Below are positions 20,425-32,305 of a DNA stretch of 64,000 bases, in pieces; positions within the stretch are counted from its first letter, which is position 1, and each line of letters starts with the position of its first letter. The notes beneath the pieces were generated by a model. It ran no database searches. It saw only the letters and a program-made list of their open reading frames with translations, and was not told where the DNA came from. The position numbers and the translations under genes were made by a program. Source of the DNA: Zonotrichia leucophrys gambelii (lineage: Eukaryota; Chordata; Aves; Passeriformes; Passerellidae); contig NC_088186.1 in the NCBI RefSeq assembly GCF_028769735.1, positions 10,385,001 through 10,449,000 of the forward strand, read 5' to 3'.

Positions 20425-20740
20425 GCTGGGGGGCTCGCGAGAGAAGAATGGAGAGAATTGGGAATTCAGCAAGAGGAAGAGGGAAGGGAGAAGAAGGGAA
20501 GGGAGGAAAGAGGAAGAGAAGAAGAAGAGAAGAGAAGAGAAGAGAAGAGAAGAGAAGAGAAGAGAAGAGAAGAGAAGAGAAGAGAAGAGAAGAGAAGAGA
20601 AGAGAAGAGAAGAGAAGAGAAGAGAAGAGAAGAGAAGAGAAGAGAAGAGAAGAGAAGGCTCCAAGGTGACTTCATTATAGCTTTTCAGTACTTGAAGGGC
20701 CTCTCCAAGAGAACTGGAGGGAAAGCTGCTGTGAAAAATG
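20425..20740 (+). mobile_element. CR1 fragment with internal expansion
   Basis: Degenerate CR1 sense sequence (GCGAGAGAAGAATGGAGAGA, TTGGGAATTCAGC) leads into a purine tract. It continues as AAGGCTCCAAGGTGACTTCA, TTCAGTACTTGAAGGGCC and AGAGAACTGGAGGGAAAG, then stops. The 3' end of the element is missing. Confidence 0.82.
20471..20657. repeat. (GAAGA)n microsatellite in a long purine tract
   Basis: A purine-only stretch of about 187 nt. The first 55 bases are irregular GGAAG/AGGAAG; from 20,526 to 20,657 it is a regular GAAGA array of about 26 units. It occupies the same CR1 position as the array at 17,994. Confidence 0.95.
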
Positions 20741-23700
20741 AGGAAAATTGGAAGGAATAATAATTGCTGGATGAGATGGGAATGGCCATCTCTTTGCTAG
20801 GTCCTGGCAAGGCAACCTCAGCTACCAATGGATTGGACAATAAAGGAACTTTCTCCTGGTGGAGTCTGAAGGAACTGGAACATTTTGCCTTTCCATACCG
20901 TGCCTTGGCCAAGTCCTGGTGCAAAGTTTGTCCAGGATCATTATGAAATGACTGCTGATGAATTTTGACATCATGAATTTTTTTGTTCAGTGGGCTCTGG
21001 GCTAATGAGAAATGAGATTTTGATTTGTTTTTTATGTTTGGATCTGTGTTTATAGCCAGGTACTATGATTTGGCTTCTACTCTGAGAACCATTTGATTAT
21101 CAGGAAGGTGGAAAACTCTGCCCCAGAATTTCTACATGAGTTACTTTTGAGTTCAAACCCAGCACCAATACATTGTCTGCCAGCACAAAGCTTCCCTGGG
21201 CTGCTGACACAATTCTGCTTTTCTTCTGGAACAGACCTTTCATCTTCTTCCCATGGGGAGGAGTAGGAGTCCTGTTGCTGTTCAGGAGGGTTCAGGAGCA
21301 GTCCTGGTGAATTTGGCTGCTTGGGCCCTGACACAGAGCCCACCTTGCCCAGGTTTAGTGACTGAATTGGGATAATGAGACTGGTGAGAGATGGTGATGA
21401 CTGTGAGGGCTGAAGAATTCAAAGTTCATGAGGTTGCACAATTTGGAGATAAAATGTGCAATTCTTGCTCTCTTTATCTCAGCAAGCCCCATCTTACAGA
21501 GATGTTTATCCACTACAGTTTCCACCACTGACTTCTGCCCTGGTCAAACCCATATCCTGGATGCTCTCTGCTTGTAGAACACAATATTTTTCACTTGCCA
21601 TGTTGATAAACTTTAGTTCCCAACAGTAAATTCACTTATTTAGTTAAAATTTACCTGTTAGCTGCAACAAACTTAAATATTGTCTGCCCACTAAGGCAAA
21701 AATTATCATTGCAGAGTCCAATCACTCTTTTAGATTTTATCTAAAAGATATATCAGATGCTTCCTGGTTGCTTTTTGTATCCAGACTCCCTGAAAATACT
21801 GTGAGATGCGGAGTCTGAAAAGCAGAACTCGACAGTTCCAATGCCTCTGGTTTTCATGGAAAATCAGAGTTTCCACTGTGTTCTTTCATCCAGAGATGAG
21901 GGAAATTGCTACAAAGTGGAAATGTTTGTGTGCAGCAAATTAGGCATTATGGGCATGATTCATGGATAATCTTTGCAATCTTCAAGAGTATTTTCTGAAC
22001 AAAAGTCATATAAAGGGAGTCCCTGGACAGTGACCTCCCGCTGCTCTGTAAAGGCAAAAGGCAGCAATGGGCAGCAATAAAGCAACAAACCAAAGCCCAG
22101 ATGTTTGTTTTCCATGGATGGAAACATCCCTCCTGAAGGAACAGAGAGCTTTGCTGGCATTATTTACTGGGTATTTATCTCCAGCAAATGAAATTGTTAC
22201 ATCATGTTGGATTTCTGACAAGCCCAGAGTCCCTGGAGCCCAGCTCGGATCTGAACTGGGGATGAGAGGCCACCTCAGCTCACACATAAAGGCTGGACAA
22301 TGGGATGGACTCTGCAAAACTCTGCATGAATAAACCCTGGTGATGATTCTACCAAGAGCTCACAAGTTGCATCCTCTTAATTATAAGAAAGCCACAAAAT
22401 CTCAGCAGCATTTCTGATCTGATTCATGGAGAAGAAAAAACTCATTTCATTCTTGTAGCCATACTTGATACTATTTTATATCCTTTTAGAAGTGAAAAGA
22501 TGAAATTAGAAGAGAAAATTGACATAATTAATGCACTATTACAAGGCAGGGGGTTTCTTCTGGCCTTAAAAAGAACCTGGAGGTTTGGACTGGCTCCCCC
22601 AGGCTCTCCCGGCCTGCTGGTGCTTGGGACAGCCCAGGGGCCCAGGGGCCTGCATTAAAGTTCCTGCCTTCCTTTAAAGTACCCTTGTAAAGTTTTCTTG
22701 GAAGCCAGGAGGAGTTTCCTCAAGTCCTGGGAAAAACCCTAAAACTGTTGTGTTGTTTATTTGGAACAAACCCGCTGCTCTGAGGGTGCCCGGTTTGTTC
22801 CTGTGCTGAGGGAACAGGAGTTATTTCTGGAATGCAGCTGCCTCTCTTTAAGCTGCTGCAACTTCTCCCTGGAGCCCTCCTCAGATACAAAATTGGTCTA
22901 AATTACCCTTGACCCGTTTCAGATTAGCAAAGAGCAAAATCCAGCTTGTTGTGCAGAGCACGTGGAGCTGCTGGTGCTGTGCAGGCCCGAGGAGCTCTGT
23001 GGGCACAGCTCAAACTGCCTTTCCAGGAATCCTCAGGAACACTTGTGACACATGAAGAAATTGGTATTTCTGAGTATCCCAGTGCCCAGAAGCAGAGGGA
23101 TTGTGCACAGCTGGAAACCTGCATGGCACAGGCCCCCATGGGCACCACGGCCCTGCCATGGGCACCACGGGCCTGCCACCAGCCCAGGGCCACCATTCTG
23201 GGGAGGCTCCGAGGTCCCCTGAGCCCAGGAGGGATTGGCAGAGCCCTTGGAGCTCCTTGGGAATAAACCCCAGCTCAAGGCAGCCCTTAGCACCTGTCAG
23301 CCCTGAGAGAGGAGATGTTTTATTGACAGATGCCCTTAATTACAGAGGAGCTGCAGAGCTGCAGGAGCTTAACCATTTGTGAGCCAGGTCAGACCCTGTG
23401 GGCTGCAGGAGAAAAATCACTTATTGAAAAAAGAAAAAGAAAAAAAGACTTATTGAGGCTCAGTCCTGATGTAATGGTAATCATGAGAGAGGGCAAAAAA
23501 ATTCCTTCCCCATCTTTAGTGTAGTATATCAGAGGTTACTACTGGAAGTGCATAAAAATAGGGATTTACACCCCTGTTCTGACAGGAATAAACATACCCC
23601 CTATTCTGAACAGGATAAAAATACACCCCTGTTCTGGTGTGACTGCTCCAGCTGCAGCCTCTCAGCTGTGCCACTTCAGCCCTGTAAAACACAGGATTTC

Positions 23701-25214
23701 AGGGAGCAAAGAACAAACATTGCCATGGTCATTTTGCTGGGGCACAAATGAGGCCCAACAATGGGAATCACCCAAAGCAGAGCCCGGTGAAACTCCCATG
23801 CTGGTCCCTGGCAGTATCACTGCCTCTCCTGTGTTAAATTCTCCAAAAACTCAGCTTGTTGGGCTCAGATGGAAGGTCTAGGAATGCACAGCACCACTGA
23901 CAGCTCAAATACTTCTCACAGCCCTGTAGGAAAAAAAAACATAAATACCAGGAATGCAACAAATGCAATTAAGTAATGCAGGAAGGCAGACCTTGTGCTA
24001 GAACCTCCTCTGGCACCTGGCAATGTGCCTGCTTTCCTGCACATCCAAACCAGCAAGAAATGAGAGCCAGAGGGGGTGAAGAGCTCAGTAATCCTTGGGC
24101 ACTGCAGAAAATTCTTGGCCCTGGGGCTGGAAATCTGTAAAATCTACAGAGGTGAAGCTGAAGGCAGTGACAAAATCTCTCACTTGCACTGGTGACCTTC
24201 GTGTTGCTGCTCCAGAATTCCCAAGGGGAAACAGCACAGATGGTCCAGCACAGAGCTGTGGATTGTTATCAGCTGTGGGGCTTGCAGTGGGTTTGTCAGG
24301 AGTGATGCTGAACGTGTCCAGCTGCTGCAGATGAGAATCTCTGCTGCCATGTAATTTCCAAGAGTTAACTCCAGACTGTCCCTGCTGTAGCTGCAACAGC
24401 ACCACACACACTCAGTTTGCAAAATTAATGCAACTTCAAGAGGAGATTTAAACTTGTCTGTTGCAAAAATCTCATTGAAATGTCAATATTACCATCCTGA
24501 GTGCTCAGATCAAGCTCGTGGTGGGCAGCAGGAGCACAAATTCAAGGATAAAATAGGTGGAATGTGACAACAGGAGGTTGTTTGACCCAAACTGCATCAC
24601 GAGACCACCAGACCAAGCAGCATTTTCTGCTGCGCCCTGGGGAAGGTGCATTCACTGCTGCATGTTGCAGTGCCAAAGCTGATCAGAAGGGTAGGAGACA
24701 GCACCTCACCTGCAGCAGGAAAGTTAAACGAGCTGAGCAGGTTGAGCTTGACTTGATTTTGGGTCTGCCAGATCTGAATAATAAAGACAGGGTCCATAAT
24801 CCTGTGCTGTGACTGAAGAGTGAATTCACTGGGACCCCTGGGTACTTATGGGACACCAAGCAGACACAGAACCATGGATTCCTGAACAAATATTTCCAAT
24901 CTGGCTTACAGCAGCTGCTGGAGAAACCATCTTTCCTAACTCCTCTCAGGCCAGCAGCAGGAACTTCTGTAGGAGTAAACAAGCTGTTGTTCATCCCAAA
25001 TGCCCAGGGTTGGGAGGAGGACTCTCCTCTGGGTGCCCTCAGGAAGCTCTCCCTAAAATCTGTTTCCTATCACACTCTCTAATATCACACAGCCTCATTC
25101 AGGCTCTTAGAATGAGAAGGATTCCCTCGGGCTCTCCTGGAAAAGCTGCTGTTAATTTTCATTCAGGGCACTGCAGAGAACCACATGGATTTTGCTTCTC
25201 TTCTTGGCTTGTGC
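20741..25214. other. Long stretch without recognised repeat or gene
   Basis: About 4.5 kb. From 21,420 to 21,960 and 22,370 to 22,560 it is AT-richer, with words such as GACATAATTAATGCACTATT and no transposon blocks, so it is a reasonable place for regulatory DNA. At 23,565-23,640 a roughly 33-bp unit (ACACCCCTGTTCTG, GAATAAACATACCCCC) repeats about 2.5 times. At 23,420-23,445 there is an A/G-rich simple run. No exon, RNA gene or LTR recognised. Confidence 0.45.
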
Positions 25215-25430
25215 TGCCTGAAAGGTTCTTCCCCCAGAGGGTGCTGGCACTGCCCAGGCTGCCCAGGGAATGGGCACGGCCCCGAGGCTGCCAGAGCTCC
25301 AGGAGCCTTTGGGCAGCGCTGCCAGGGGTGCCCAGGCTGGGGCTGCTGGGGGGGCTGGGCAGGGACAGGGGCTGGGCTGGGGGATCCTGGGGGTCCCTCC
25401 AGCTCAGGAGATTCCATGATTCCAGACTAA
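25215..25430 (+). mobile_element. CR1 3'-end fragment, GC-rich subfamily
   Basis: Runs from CCCCCAGAGGGTGCTGGCAC through AATGGGCACGGCCCCGAGGC to CCCTCCAGCTCAGGAGATTCCATGATTCC. It is 5'-truncated compared with the copy at 10,465 and has a G-rich run at 25,335-25,395. Confidence 0.88.
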
Positions 25431-26399
25431 ATAAAAACCCACCCAAGAAAACTCAGCACACTTGGTAGGAATGAAGAAGCCAAAGGGGGTTTGGTTTATC
25501 TCCATTTGTTCAGTTGGTTGCTCAGAGTTCTGTGGTTTCCAGCTGAATCCATTGTTAATCCCATAATTTAGGAGGTCTCACACTGCCAGAATCCCCCCAG
25601 AGTTTCCATGGCTTGCTCTGTGCTGTTCACACCACTCAGTCTGTGCTTCAGGGGCATTTGGACAAGCAACATCTGGGGACAATAAAATAACACAAAAATA
25701 ACAAAAAAATCTGCCCCCAGGTGTGAGGGAATGTCCCTCTGAGGGACTCATCTGCTGCTTTGCCCAGAGCTTATGCAATGTGCTGGCAGCACCCAAAATC
25801 CAGGGATTTCACTGCCACTCTCAGGCTGTGGTTTGGGGGACTGTCAGCAGGGATCCACTGCAGCTGTTTTTCTCTTCTGCTATCCATTGTAAATAAATAA
25901 ATTTAGTTAAGTAATCAAGTAATTTAGAAGAAGCATGTTAGTAAATAAAGTAATTCAGTGGAATTAATGAGCAAACAAGGACAGCAAATTAAATGGGCCT
26001 TGCTCATCGTCAGCAGGCTTAAATTATGGGGAAAAACCAGTGCAGTTTCCATGTGAGAAGGCAAAGAGAAGACATTGCCCTGCAGGGCTTCTGGTGGGAG
26101 TTGGGCTCTCCAGTGTGGGCTAAGAGTGAGGTTTTCCTCTAAATCTGGGATTCTGGGCTCCCTGTGGGTGCAGTTCTCAGCTTTGGAGTGAATGACTGAG
26201 CTCACAAACCATCTACAAAATAAACACTCCTGGCTGTGCCCTGAAATCGATGGCTCTTCACACGAGCAAAGGAACAGATGGTGCTGGGATCCATGACAGA
26301 GTGCCTGGAGGGGTTTGCCCAGCAGGGTGAGGGTGGAGTGATGGGACTGCAGCGATTCCACTGTCACTGCTCAGCTGCCTCTGGGCATGGAGCAGCTGA
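25431..26399. other. No recognised feature
   Basis: AT-rich spacer, with AAATAAATAAATTTAG words around 25,890-25,960. No gene or transposon end recognised. Confidence 0.45.
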
Positions 26400-27135
26400 G
26401 GGTCAGAGGGGAGATCATCCCAGAAACTCCTCAACTGGGAGAGACCCCCCAGGATCCCCCAGCCCAGCCCCTGTCCCTGCCCAGCCCCCCCAGCAGCCCC
26501 AGCCTGGGCACCCCTGGCAGCGCTGCCCAAAGGCTCCTGGAGCTCTGGCAGCCTCGGGGCCGTGCCCATTCCCTGGGCAGCCTGGGCAGTGCCAGCACCC
26601 TCTGGGGGCAGAGCCTTGCCCTGAGCTCCAGCCTGAGCTGCCCTGGCCCAGCCCCAGCCGTGCCCTGGCTGCTGTCCCTGTCCCAGGGAGAAGAGATCAG
26701 AGCTGCCCCTTGGGAGGAGCTGCAGATCCCAAGGAGCCTCCCCTCAGTGTCCTCCAGCAGACAGAGGAGACAAATGAAGTGTCCTCAGCCACTCCGCACA
26801 CACAGTTCCCCTCTAAATCCTTCACCATCTTCATGTCCCTCCTTGGACACTCTTTAACAGCTTTAGATCCTTGGGGTCATCCTTAGATCATCTTGTGGTG
26901 CCCAAAACTGCCCCAGCAGTGGAGGTGAGGCTGCCCCAGCCCACAGCAGAGCTGGACAATCCCTCCCTGGCCTGGCCAGCAATGCTGGGCCTGATGCCCC
27001 CAGGACAGGGATGTCCCTCCTGGCCCCAGGGCACTGGAGGCTCATGTCCAACTGGCCATCAACCAGGACCTCCAGGACCCTTTCCCAGTCTGTACATCCA
27101 GGGCTGTCCCATCCCAGGTGCAGAATTGGGCATCC
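26400..27135 (-). mobile_element. CR1 LINE 3' region, long inverted copy
   Basis: The plus strand starts with GAAACTCCTCAACTGGGAGA, continues with CCCCTGTCCCTGCCCAGCCC and GGCAGCGCTGCCCAAAGGCT, then GACAATCCCTCCCTGGCCTG and GGACCCTTTCCCAGTCTGTA, and ends near TCCCATCCCAGGTGCAGAAT. The last blocks come from the end of the reverse-transcriptase ORF. At about 735 bp this is the longest CR1 of its subfamily in the window. Confidence 0.86.
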
Positions 27136-28530
27136 CATTATAGAGACCAGAACCAGCAACTCCCTGGTGGGGGAAGGTCCTTGGGGCTCTTCTCCAGAGG
27201 CCTGAAAGGATGAGAAAGCCCAGAAATCTCTGGTTTGGGGAAGCCGCTACTGGGAAGAAGGTAACAGGACATGGGGGCTGGGGCAGAAGAACCTGACCTC
27301 TCCTAACCTGAGCTTCCAGTGAGGAAAAATTCTGATTGGAAGGGCAGAACTGGAGAAATCCTGATCAGAGGGGCAGAACTGTCACATCAGACAGAAGCAG
27401 TGCCTGTGCACAGCCCCGGGCTCCAGCTCTTGGGAATATCAACTGACACAATCTCACTCCTCTCCTCTCTGAACAGCCTTTCATATTAAATTCCTTATCA
27501 GTCAATTTTGCCAGCACAGCACAATCTGTGTCTGCACAGCCTGAGCGGGCTGAGCTCCTCAGGAGAAAAGAGCTTCCAAATATCCAAGGGCAGAAATCAG
27601 CCATGGGAAGTGAGGTTTGGAGGTGGGGTTATTGAAAGGAACTTTTGCAGAAGCCCTGAAATCAGGTTTGGAGCCCCACCAGAGGTGGGTGATGTCTGAA
27701 CTCCTTCAGACTCAGAGAGGCAGGGGAACAATGGATCAAGCATAAAATTCCCTGCAGTGAGAAACTTGGGAAAGTAAAATGTGATCCTGTTTCCTTTATT
27801 AAGACAGCACAAGGCTTTATTATTGTATCCTAAAGAAGGGCAGGCAGGGTGGTTGGAGCTGTGTTTTCAGGCAGCAGCAGCAGCAGCAGATCCCAGCCGG
27901 ATCGGCCGCCTCCGGCTGCAGACAGGGAATTGTTGTCTGAGGCCCAGCAGCTCCACACAGGAGATGTGATGTGGGGAGTGGATTTGCCACACATATTTCA
28001 CATCCTCTGAGCTCAAGCCCGAGAGCAAAATCAAAATAACGCCGAGGAAGCCGATCCCTGTGGGATTTTGGCAGCAAATGTGAGCTCAGGCCCCGCGTGT
28101 GTGGCAAGAGCTGCTGCTGTGGGGGTTCCTGCTCCACAGGCTGATGGTGTCAGCTCCTGCTGCAGACAGCGTGGGAACTTCTGCTCCAGTGGCAGAAGCA
28201 CTCACATTCTTTTGTGGAATTGCCTCATTCCCAAGGGTGCTGGTGAGCCTGGGCCCCCGGCTTTGTCAGCAGCTGGCCCACTGTAAACTTATCAACACCA
28301 GATCCGCTCTCCCATTTCATGGCCTGCTCACACAGATTGGCGACATCCCCCTGCAGCCTGGCACAGTTTGCTCTTCTCCTTCGTGCTTTGAGTAACTTTT
28401 CATCACCAGAGAACGCTGGGTGTGCTGCTCAGGGCTGCTCCCAGTCCATGAACGTGTGGAGCTGCCCAGGCCCCAGCACAGAGCCCACGGGGGCTGCTGG
28501 AGATCTCCCCCCATCAGAGCTGACCACTGA
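27136..28530. other. No recognised gene; short CAG run
   Basis: A (CAG)6 run lies at about 27,872-27,890. The stretch at 27,890-28,100 has more CpG (GCCGGATCGGCCGCCTCCGG, AACGCCGAGGAAGCCGATC) than its surroundings, but no promoter motif or exon is recognised. Confidence 0.4.
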
Positions 28531-28534
28531 CCTC

Positions 28535-29158
28535 TGTCGGAACTCAGTGCATCCCTCTGGGTGCCCAGAGGTGCCAGGACCCCTGCCAGGGGGCTCAGAG
28601 ACCCTGGCACACAGCCCAGAACACCTGGGGATTTGATTATAACCCGTGGAGCAAATTACCAGCTTTGTATGAAGACCTGAAAGCCACAGACGTTTAAGTA
28701 GTGTAATAATAAAATTATCACTAGGTGAAAAGGTAGATTTTGGGGTTTTTAGAATAGGGGTTTTGGGGACAAGATGGAGGGACTTGGGTGTGTCTAGCCT
28801 TTCTTCTTCTTCTTCTCTACTTCCATCTTTTGCTGTGATGTTGGCAGTTTTGGATTGGTTTAGAGTAGAAACTCACTGTTTAACACAGGTGATAGGTATT
28901 GGAAAGTAATTGTAAACATGTTATATGTAGTTTTTAGTATAAAGAGATAACACCACCCCAGGGGCAGGCAGTGTGCCTGGAGCTGTCCTGCTGGACAGAC
29001 CTTGGTTGGGCAGGAGAAAAATTTTTATAGATAAGATGCAATAAACAACTCTGAGACTGAGCACTGAAGAACTCCAACTCATTCTTAGAACATGCGGGCC
29101 AAAACAGGGACTGTTCACGTGTCTCTGCAATAAACTGCAACCTTCCAAGAGACCTCCA
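28535..29158 (+). mobile_element. Solo LTR, family 3, forward copy
   Basis: Starts TGTCGGAACTCAGTGCATCC and ends in CAAGAGACCTCCA. It aligns with the inverted copy at 2,832, including TTTGATTATAACCCGTGGAG, GGTGATAGGTATTGGAAAGT and the AATAAA signal (29,040-29,045). CCTC occurs directly on both sides (28,531-28,534 and 29,159-29,162), a 4-bp remnant of the target duplication. The right boundary is less certain than the left. Confidence 0.78.
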
Positions 29159-29162
29159 CCTC

Positions 29163-29401
29163 TTCTCAACCACCAGCCCATGCCAGAACCTTTGTCCTCT
29201 GTTTTCTCAATTTCCTTAAATTTTGATAAAGATTCTGTGAAAGGCCTTTAGGAATCCAAGTAGGCTTTATCAGCTGGCTCGCCCTCCATCCATGTGGTGC
29301 CTGGTGGCTTTTTCCAAGGTCTCCAGAGGGTTGGGGAGGAACCATTTTCACTTGGGGCAGCCACGCAGGCTCTCCTGGAGCAGCTCATGGCACCTGGCGC
29401 C
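29163..29401. other. Spacer between two LTRs
   Basis: Includes TGTGAAAGGCCTTTAGGAAT and CCAAGTAGGCTTTATCAGC, which faintly resemble an old CR1 coding segment in reverse orientation. Too diverged to call. Confidence 0.3.
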
Positions 29402-29952
29402 TGTTAGAAGCCTGGATACTGAGAATTTGGAACTTTCTGTGCTGAAAGGCACAGACCCTCAAGAGAACACTGTATTTGAACTGAAGCCGTAAAGAAGGCT
29501 TCCAAAATTGAATAATAGAACTAAGATTATGGGTGTATAGTTTAAATAGAAGTGTGTAATATCACATAGTAGAAAACTTAGAGTTTAGAGTTTTAGAGTG
29601 CAGTAGTATCTATAAAACTAAGATAGAAGGTTTAGGATGGTAGCTAGTCCTTCTTCTTTACCTTTTCTTTCATAAGTTTAAGTAGTGTTTTTAAATTAAA
29701 CAGAAAAGTCCACATTGCAAGACACAAAAGATTAGTTATTGAGTTAAAAGTGAAAATAATGTAGGTGTCATTTCTTAATTGGATAGTTTAGCCTTAAAAG
29801 CCTTATAGAAAAAAATAGTTAGCCATTTTGTAGCTTATTAGCAAATGCTGTAAAACTCACAACTTATAAGACTGTAATATAGATATGCAGTAATAAACAT
29901 CTGAGTCTGAACACGAAATACCGTCTTGAGTGCTTTACTCCCAACCTTAACA
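29402..29952 (+). mobile_element. LTR, family 4, no TSD found
   Basis: Begins TGTTAGAAGCCTGGATACTG and ends TTTACTCCCAACCTTAACA. AATAAA is at 29,892-29,897 and an ACACGAAATACCGTCTTGAG element follows it, as in R-U5. The middle is unusually AT-rich. No matching short repeats flank the ends (GGCGCC before, GAAGAA after), so one end may be truncated or rearranged, or it could border lost internal sequence. Confidence 0.62.
29403..29492 (+). other. Short open frame at the start of family 4 LTR
   Basis: A frame of 29 codons runs from one base inside the LTR to TAA at 29,490-29,492, in the same register relative to the LTR edge as the family 1 frame. It is acidic (SLDTENLELSVLKG, then FELKP at the end). 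Too short to judge alone. Confidence 0.25.
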
Positions 29953-31948
29953 GAAGAAAAAAAGTTAAAGAATCTACATGTAGTGGTGTGAGGATTGAAC
30001 TCATGAGATTCCCACTCCCCTCCACCTGAGCAGTGCTTGGTCCCTCCTGTTTGGCCACTCCACAGTCCCTGGCAGACCTGGGAGTTTGGTCAGCCAAGAA
30101 ATCCCAAATCCCTGCCCCTGTTTGAAGCCCCACCTGAGGCCAGGGCTGGCCCTTCATGAACAAACCCTTTAGGGACGGTGACCCCTGCATTCCATAACCC
30201 CCTGCAGACCCCAGGAGGAGATTTTGGCAGGGATGGAGGGTGCTGGGGGGTTTGTCCCTTCAGCAGGAGCAGAGATCTCTGCAGCGTGCCCTGCAGCCTC
30301 GGGAGGATGCTGCAGCCTGTGCAGGTTCTGCATGGCAGGAGTGCCCTCTAGTGCGGACCCGGAGCTCTCCTCACCCCGGCCTCTGCAAAAGGGACCCCGA
30401 ACCCGACCCCAGACCCCGCACAAAGTCCCCTCCCCATGGACCATCCGCACTGACCGAGCTGGGGACGCCTTTGGGGATAGAAGAGGAAAGAGGGACAGGG
30501 AGATGTTGTTTTAGAAGTTGTCCTTTGCTTTGAAAAAATTCCTGTTATTTTAATAGTTTTCCAATAGGTGTGAGATTTCAGCGTTGCTTTGGAGGATTCC
30601 TTCCTTTGAGTTGTTTCAGATTTTGCACACTTGGTGTCTGGAGGAAAACAAGGTGGAAAATGTCTCCCATCCAGTATCACTGAAAGGTCACAAGGTACAC
30701 AAACACATCACACACCCAGGATGTCACAGCAGACACCCAGATCATCTCCTGAAGAAGAAATTCCTGCTGGGAAGAGCCCAGCTGGTGTGGGAAAGCTCCC
30801 TGGAAGGGAATGGATATCTGTGAGCCCTGGGTGGCTGCAGGGAGGATGGAGCTGTTTTCCTGTGTGCCCAGAGCCCAACCTCGGAGCTGTGCCAGCACAG
30901 GAGCTCAGGCAGAAGGAGGCAAAAGCAGCCTTTCTCCACAGAATGTGGATGATTTGTCTACACTGATTTTTTGACAATTTCTTCAAACTTAGTTGGTTTT
31001 TAGAGCAAAGGTAAATTTTATTTCTCAGGTTTTTTCCTTTTCCCCCCACCCCCCTTAAATCAGGGCAAATTCTACTCTGCTTTCTGTTTTCTGAGCTGTT
31101 TCTCTGTGGGTATTTCTCATTCCTGTCCTTATCCAGCTGGGACAGAGCAGAATTTTGGTCCTGTAGCAGCAGAGGTTGTGCCTGTACCTGTCAGGTGCTG
31201 CCTTGGTCCCAGCCTGGGATGAGGGATGCTGCTCCATCCCTGGGTGAGCCAAATTCTCTCTGCCTCATTTACAAAGTGAGAGAATGGCCCAGTCCCAAAA
31301 TGGCCCAAGAGTGATTCTCTGCAGCACGAATCCAAGGGCTTTAGCTAAATTCTCTTCAAAAATCCCTAAATGAAGCTGTCCTAAATTATACCACTTAGAC
31401 TAATATGACAGCGTCCATGAAAATTGCATTTTCCCAGTTGTTGGCTCCTCCTGAATTTGGAAGCATGTTAATTTTCTAGAGCAGCTAAATAGTTTCCTCT
31501 GATGATTAAAAATGAATAATAATAGCAGTGCCCGCCTTCCCGAGGCTCATGTAGGACTTAGCAGCAAGAAATTAAACACAGTAGGAAATTCCTTGAAAGA
31601 GTTGGAAAACAAATGATTGATACAATCTCGCCCTCCCTCCCGGCTCTGTGATCTGCTTTTAGAATGATTATTAAACACAGGGAAATTCATTTGGTGCTGT
31701 AACATGAACAAGACAAATTACAGTCTCTGGAGCTCTGTTAATTGCTAAAGAACACTCTGACCCTCCGTGGGTTCATCAGTTCTGGGAGGTAATGAGGGGA
31801 GCACTCGCCAGCCTGGGGGGGCTGCAGGACCAGACAGGGCCCCCTCCCTGGGAGCTCCGGGGGAAATGATGGAAAACTCAGCACCCACAACCCCCTCAGG
31901 GGGCAAAATCCAAGGGTGGGGATGCCCAGGAGCTGAGGAGGGGACGAG
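29953..31948. other. No recognised gene; possible non-coding conserved block
   Basis: A small CpG-richer patch lies at 30,340-30,480. From 31,340 to 31,740 the sequence is repeat-free, AT-richer and has TAAT and ATTGCAT words typical of distal regulatory DNA. No exon is recognised. Confidence 0.4.
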
Positions 31949-32305
31949 AGGTTGGTGGTCAGACCCCATCTTGGTGGTCAGATCCCACCCCTGGTGGTCA
32001 GATTCCATCCTTGGTAGTCATTATCCTACCTTGGTGGTCAGATCCTACTTTGATGGTCAGATCCCACCCTTGGTGATCAGATCCCACCCTCTGTGGCCAG
32101 ATCCCACCTTGGTGGTCAGATCCCATCTTGGTGGTCAGATCCTACCTTGGTGGTCAGATCCCCCCCCTGGTGGTCAGACGCTATCTTGGTGGTCAGATCC
32201 CACCTTGGTGGTCACATCCCACCCTTGGTGATCAGATCCCTCCTTGGTAGTCATTATCCTACCTTGGTGGTCAGATCCTACTTTGATGGTCAGATCCCAC
32301 CTTGG
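31949..32305. repeat. Minisatellite, about 20-bp unit, left block
   Basis: About 18 units of the form CTTGGTGGTCAGATCCCACC with point variants (AGTCATTATCCTACC, TTTGATGGTCAG, CTGTGGCCAG). A 60-bp run of three units (32,009-32,068) is repeated exactly at 32,242-32,301, so larger blocks have also been duplicated. The long WWSDP/LVVRS-type frames are repeat translations. Confidence 0.95.

Noticed and set aside
20080..20664. 194-codon frame with a long LLFSS repeat
   Set aside because: It is the reverse-strand translation of the second pentanucleotide array.
27890..28110. CpG island promoter
   Set aside because: CpG is only locally raised over about 200 bp, with no TATA, initiator or first exon recognisable.
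31767..32231. 154-codon frame rich in WWSDP and LVVRS
   Set aside because: It is a translation of the 20-bp minisatellite and breaks where the unit length changes.
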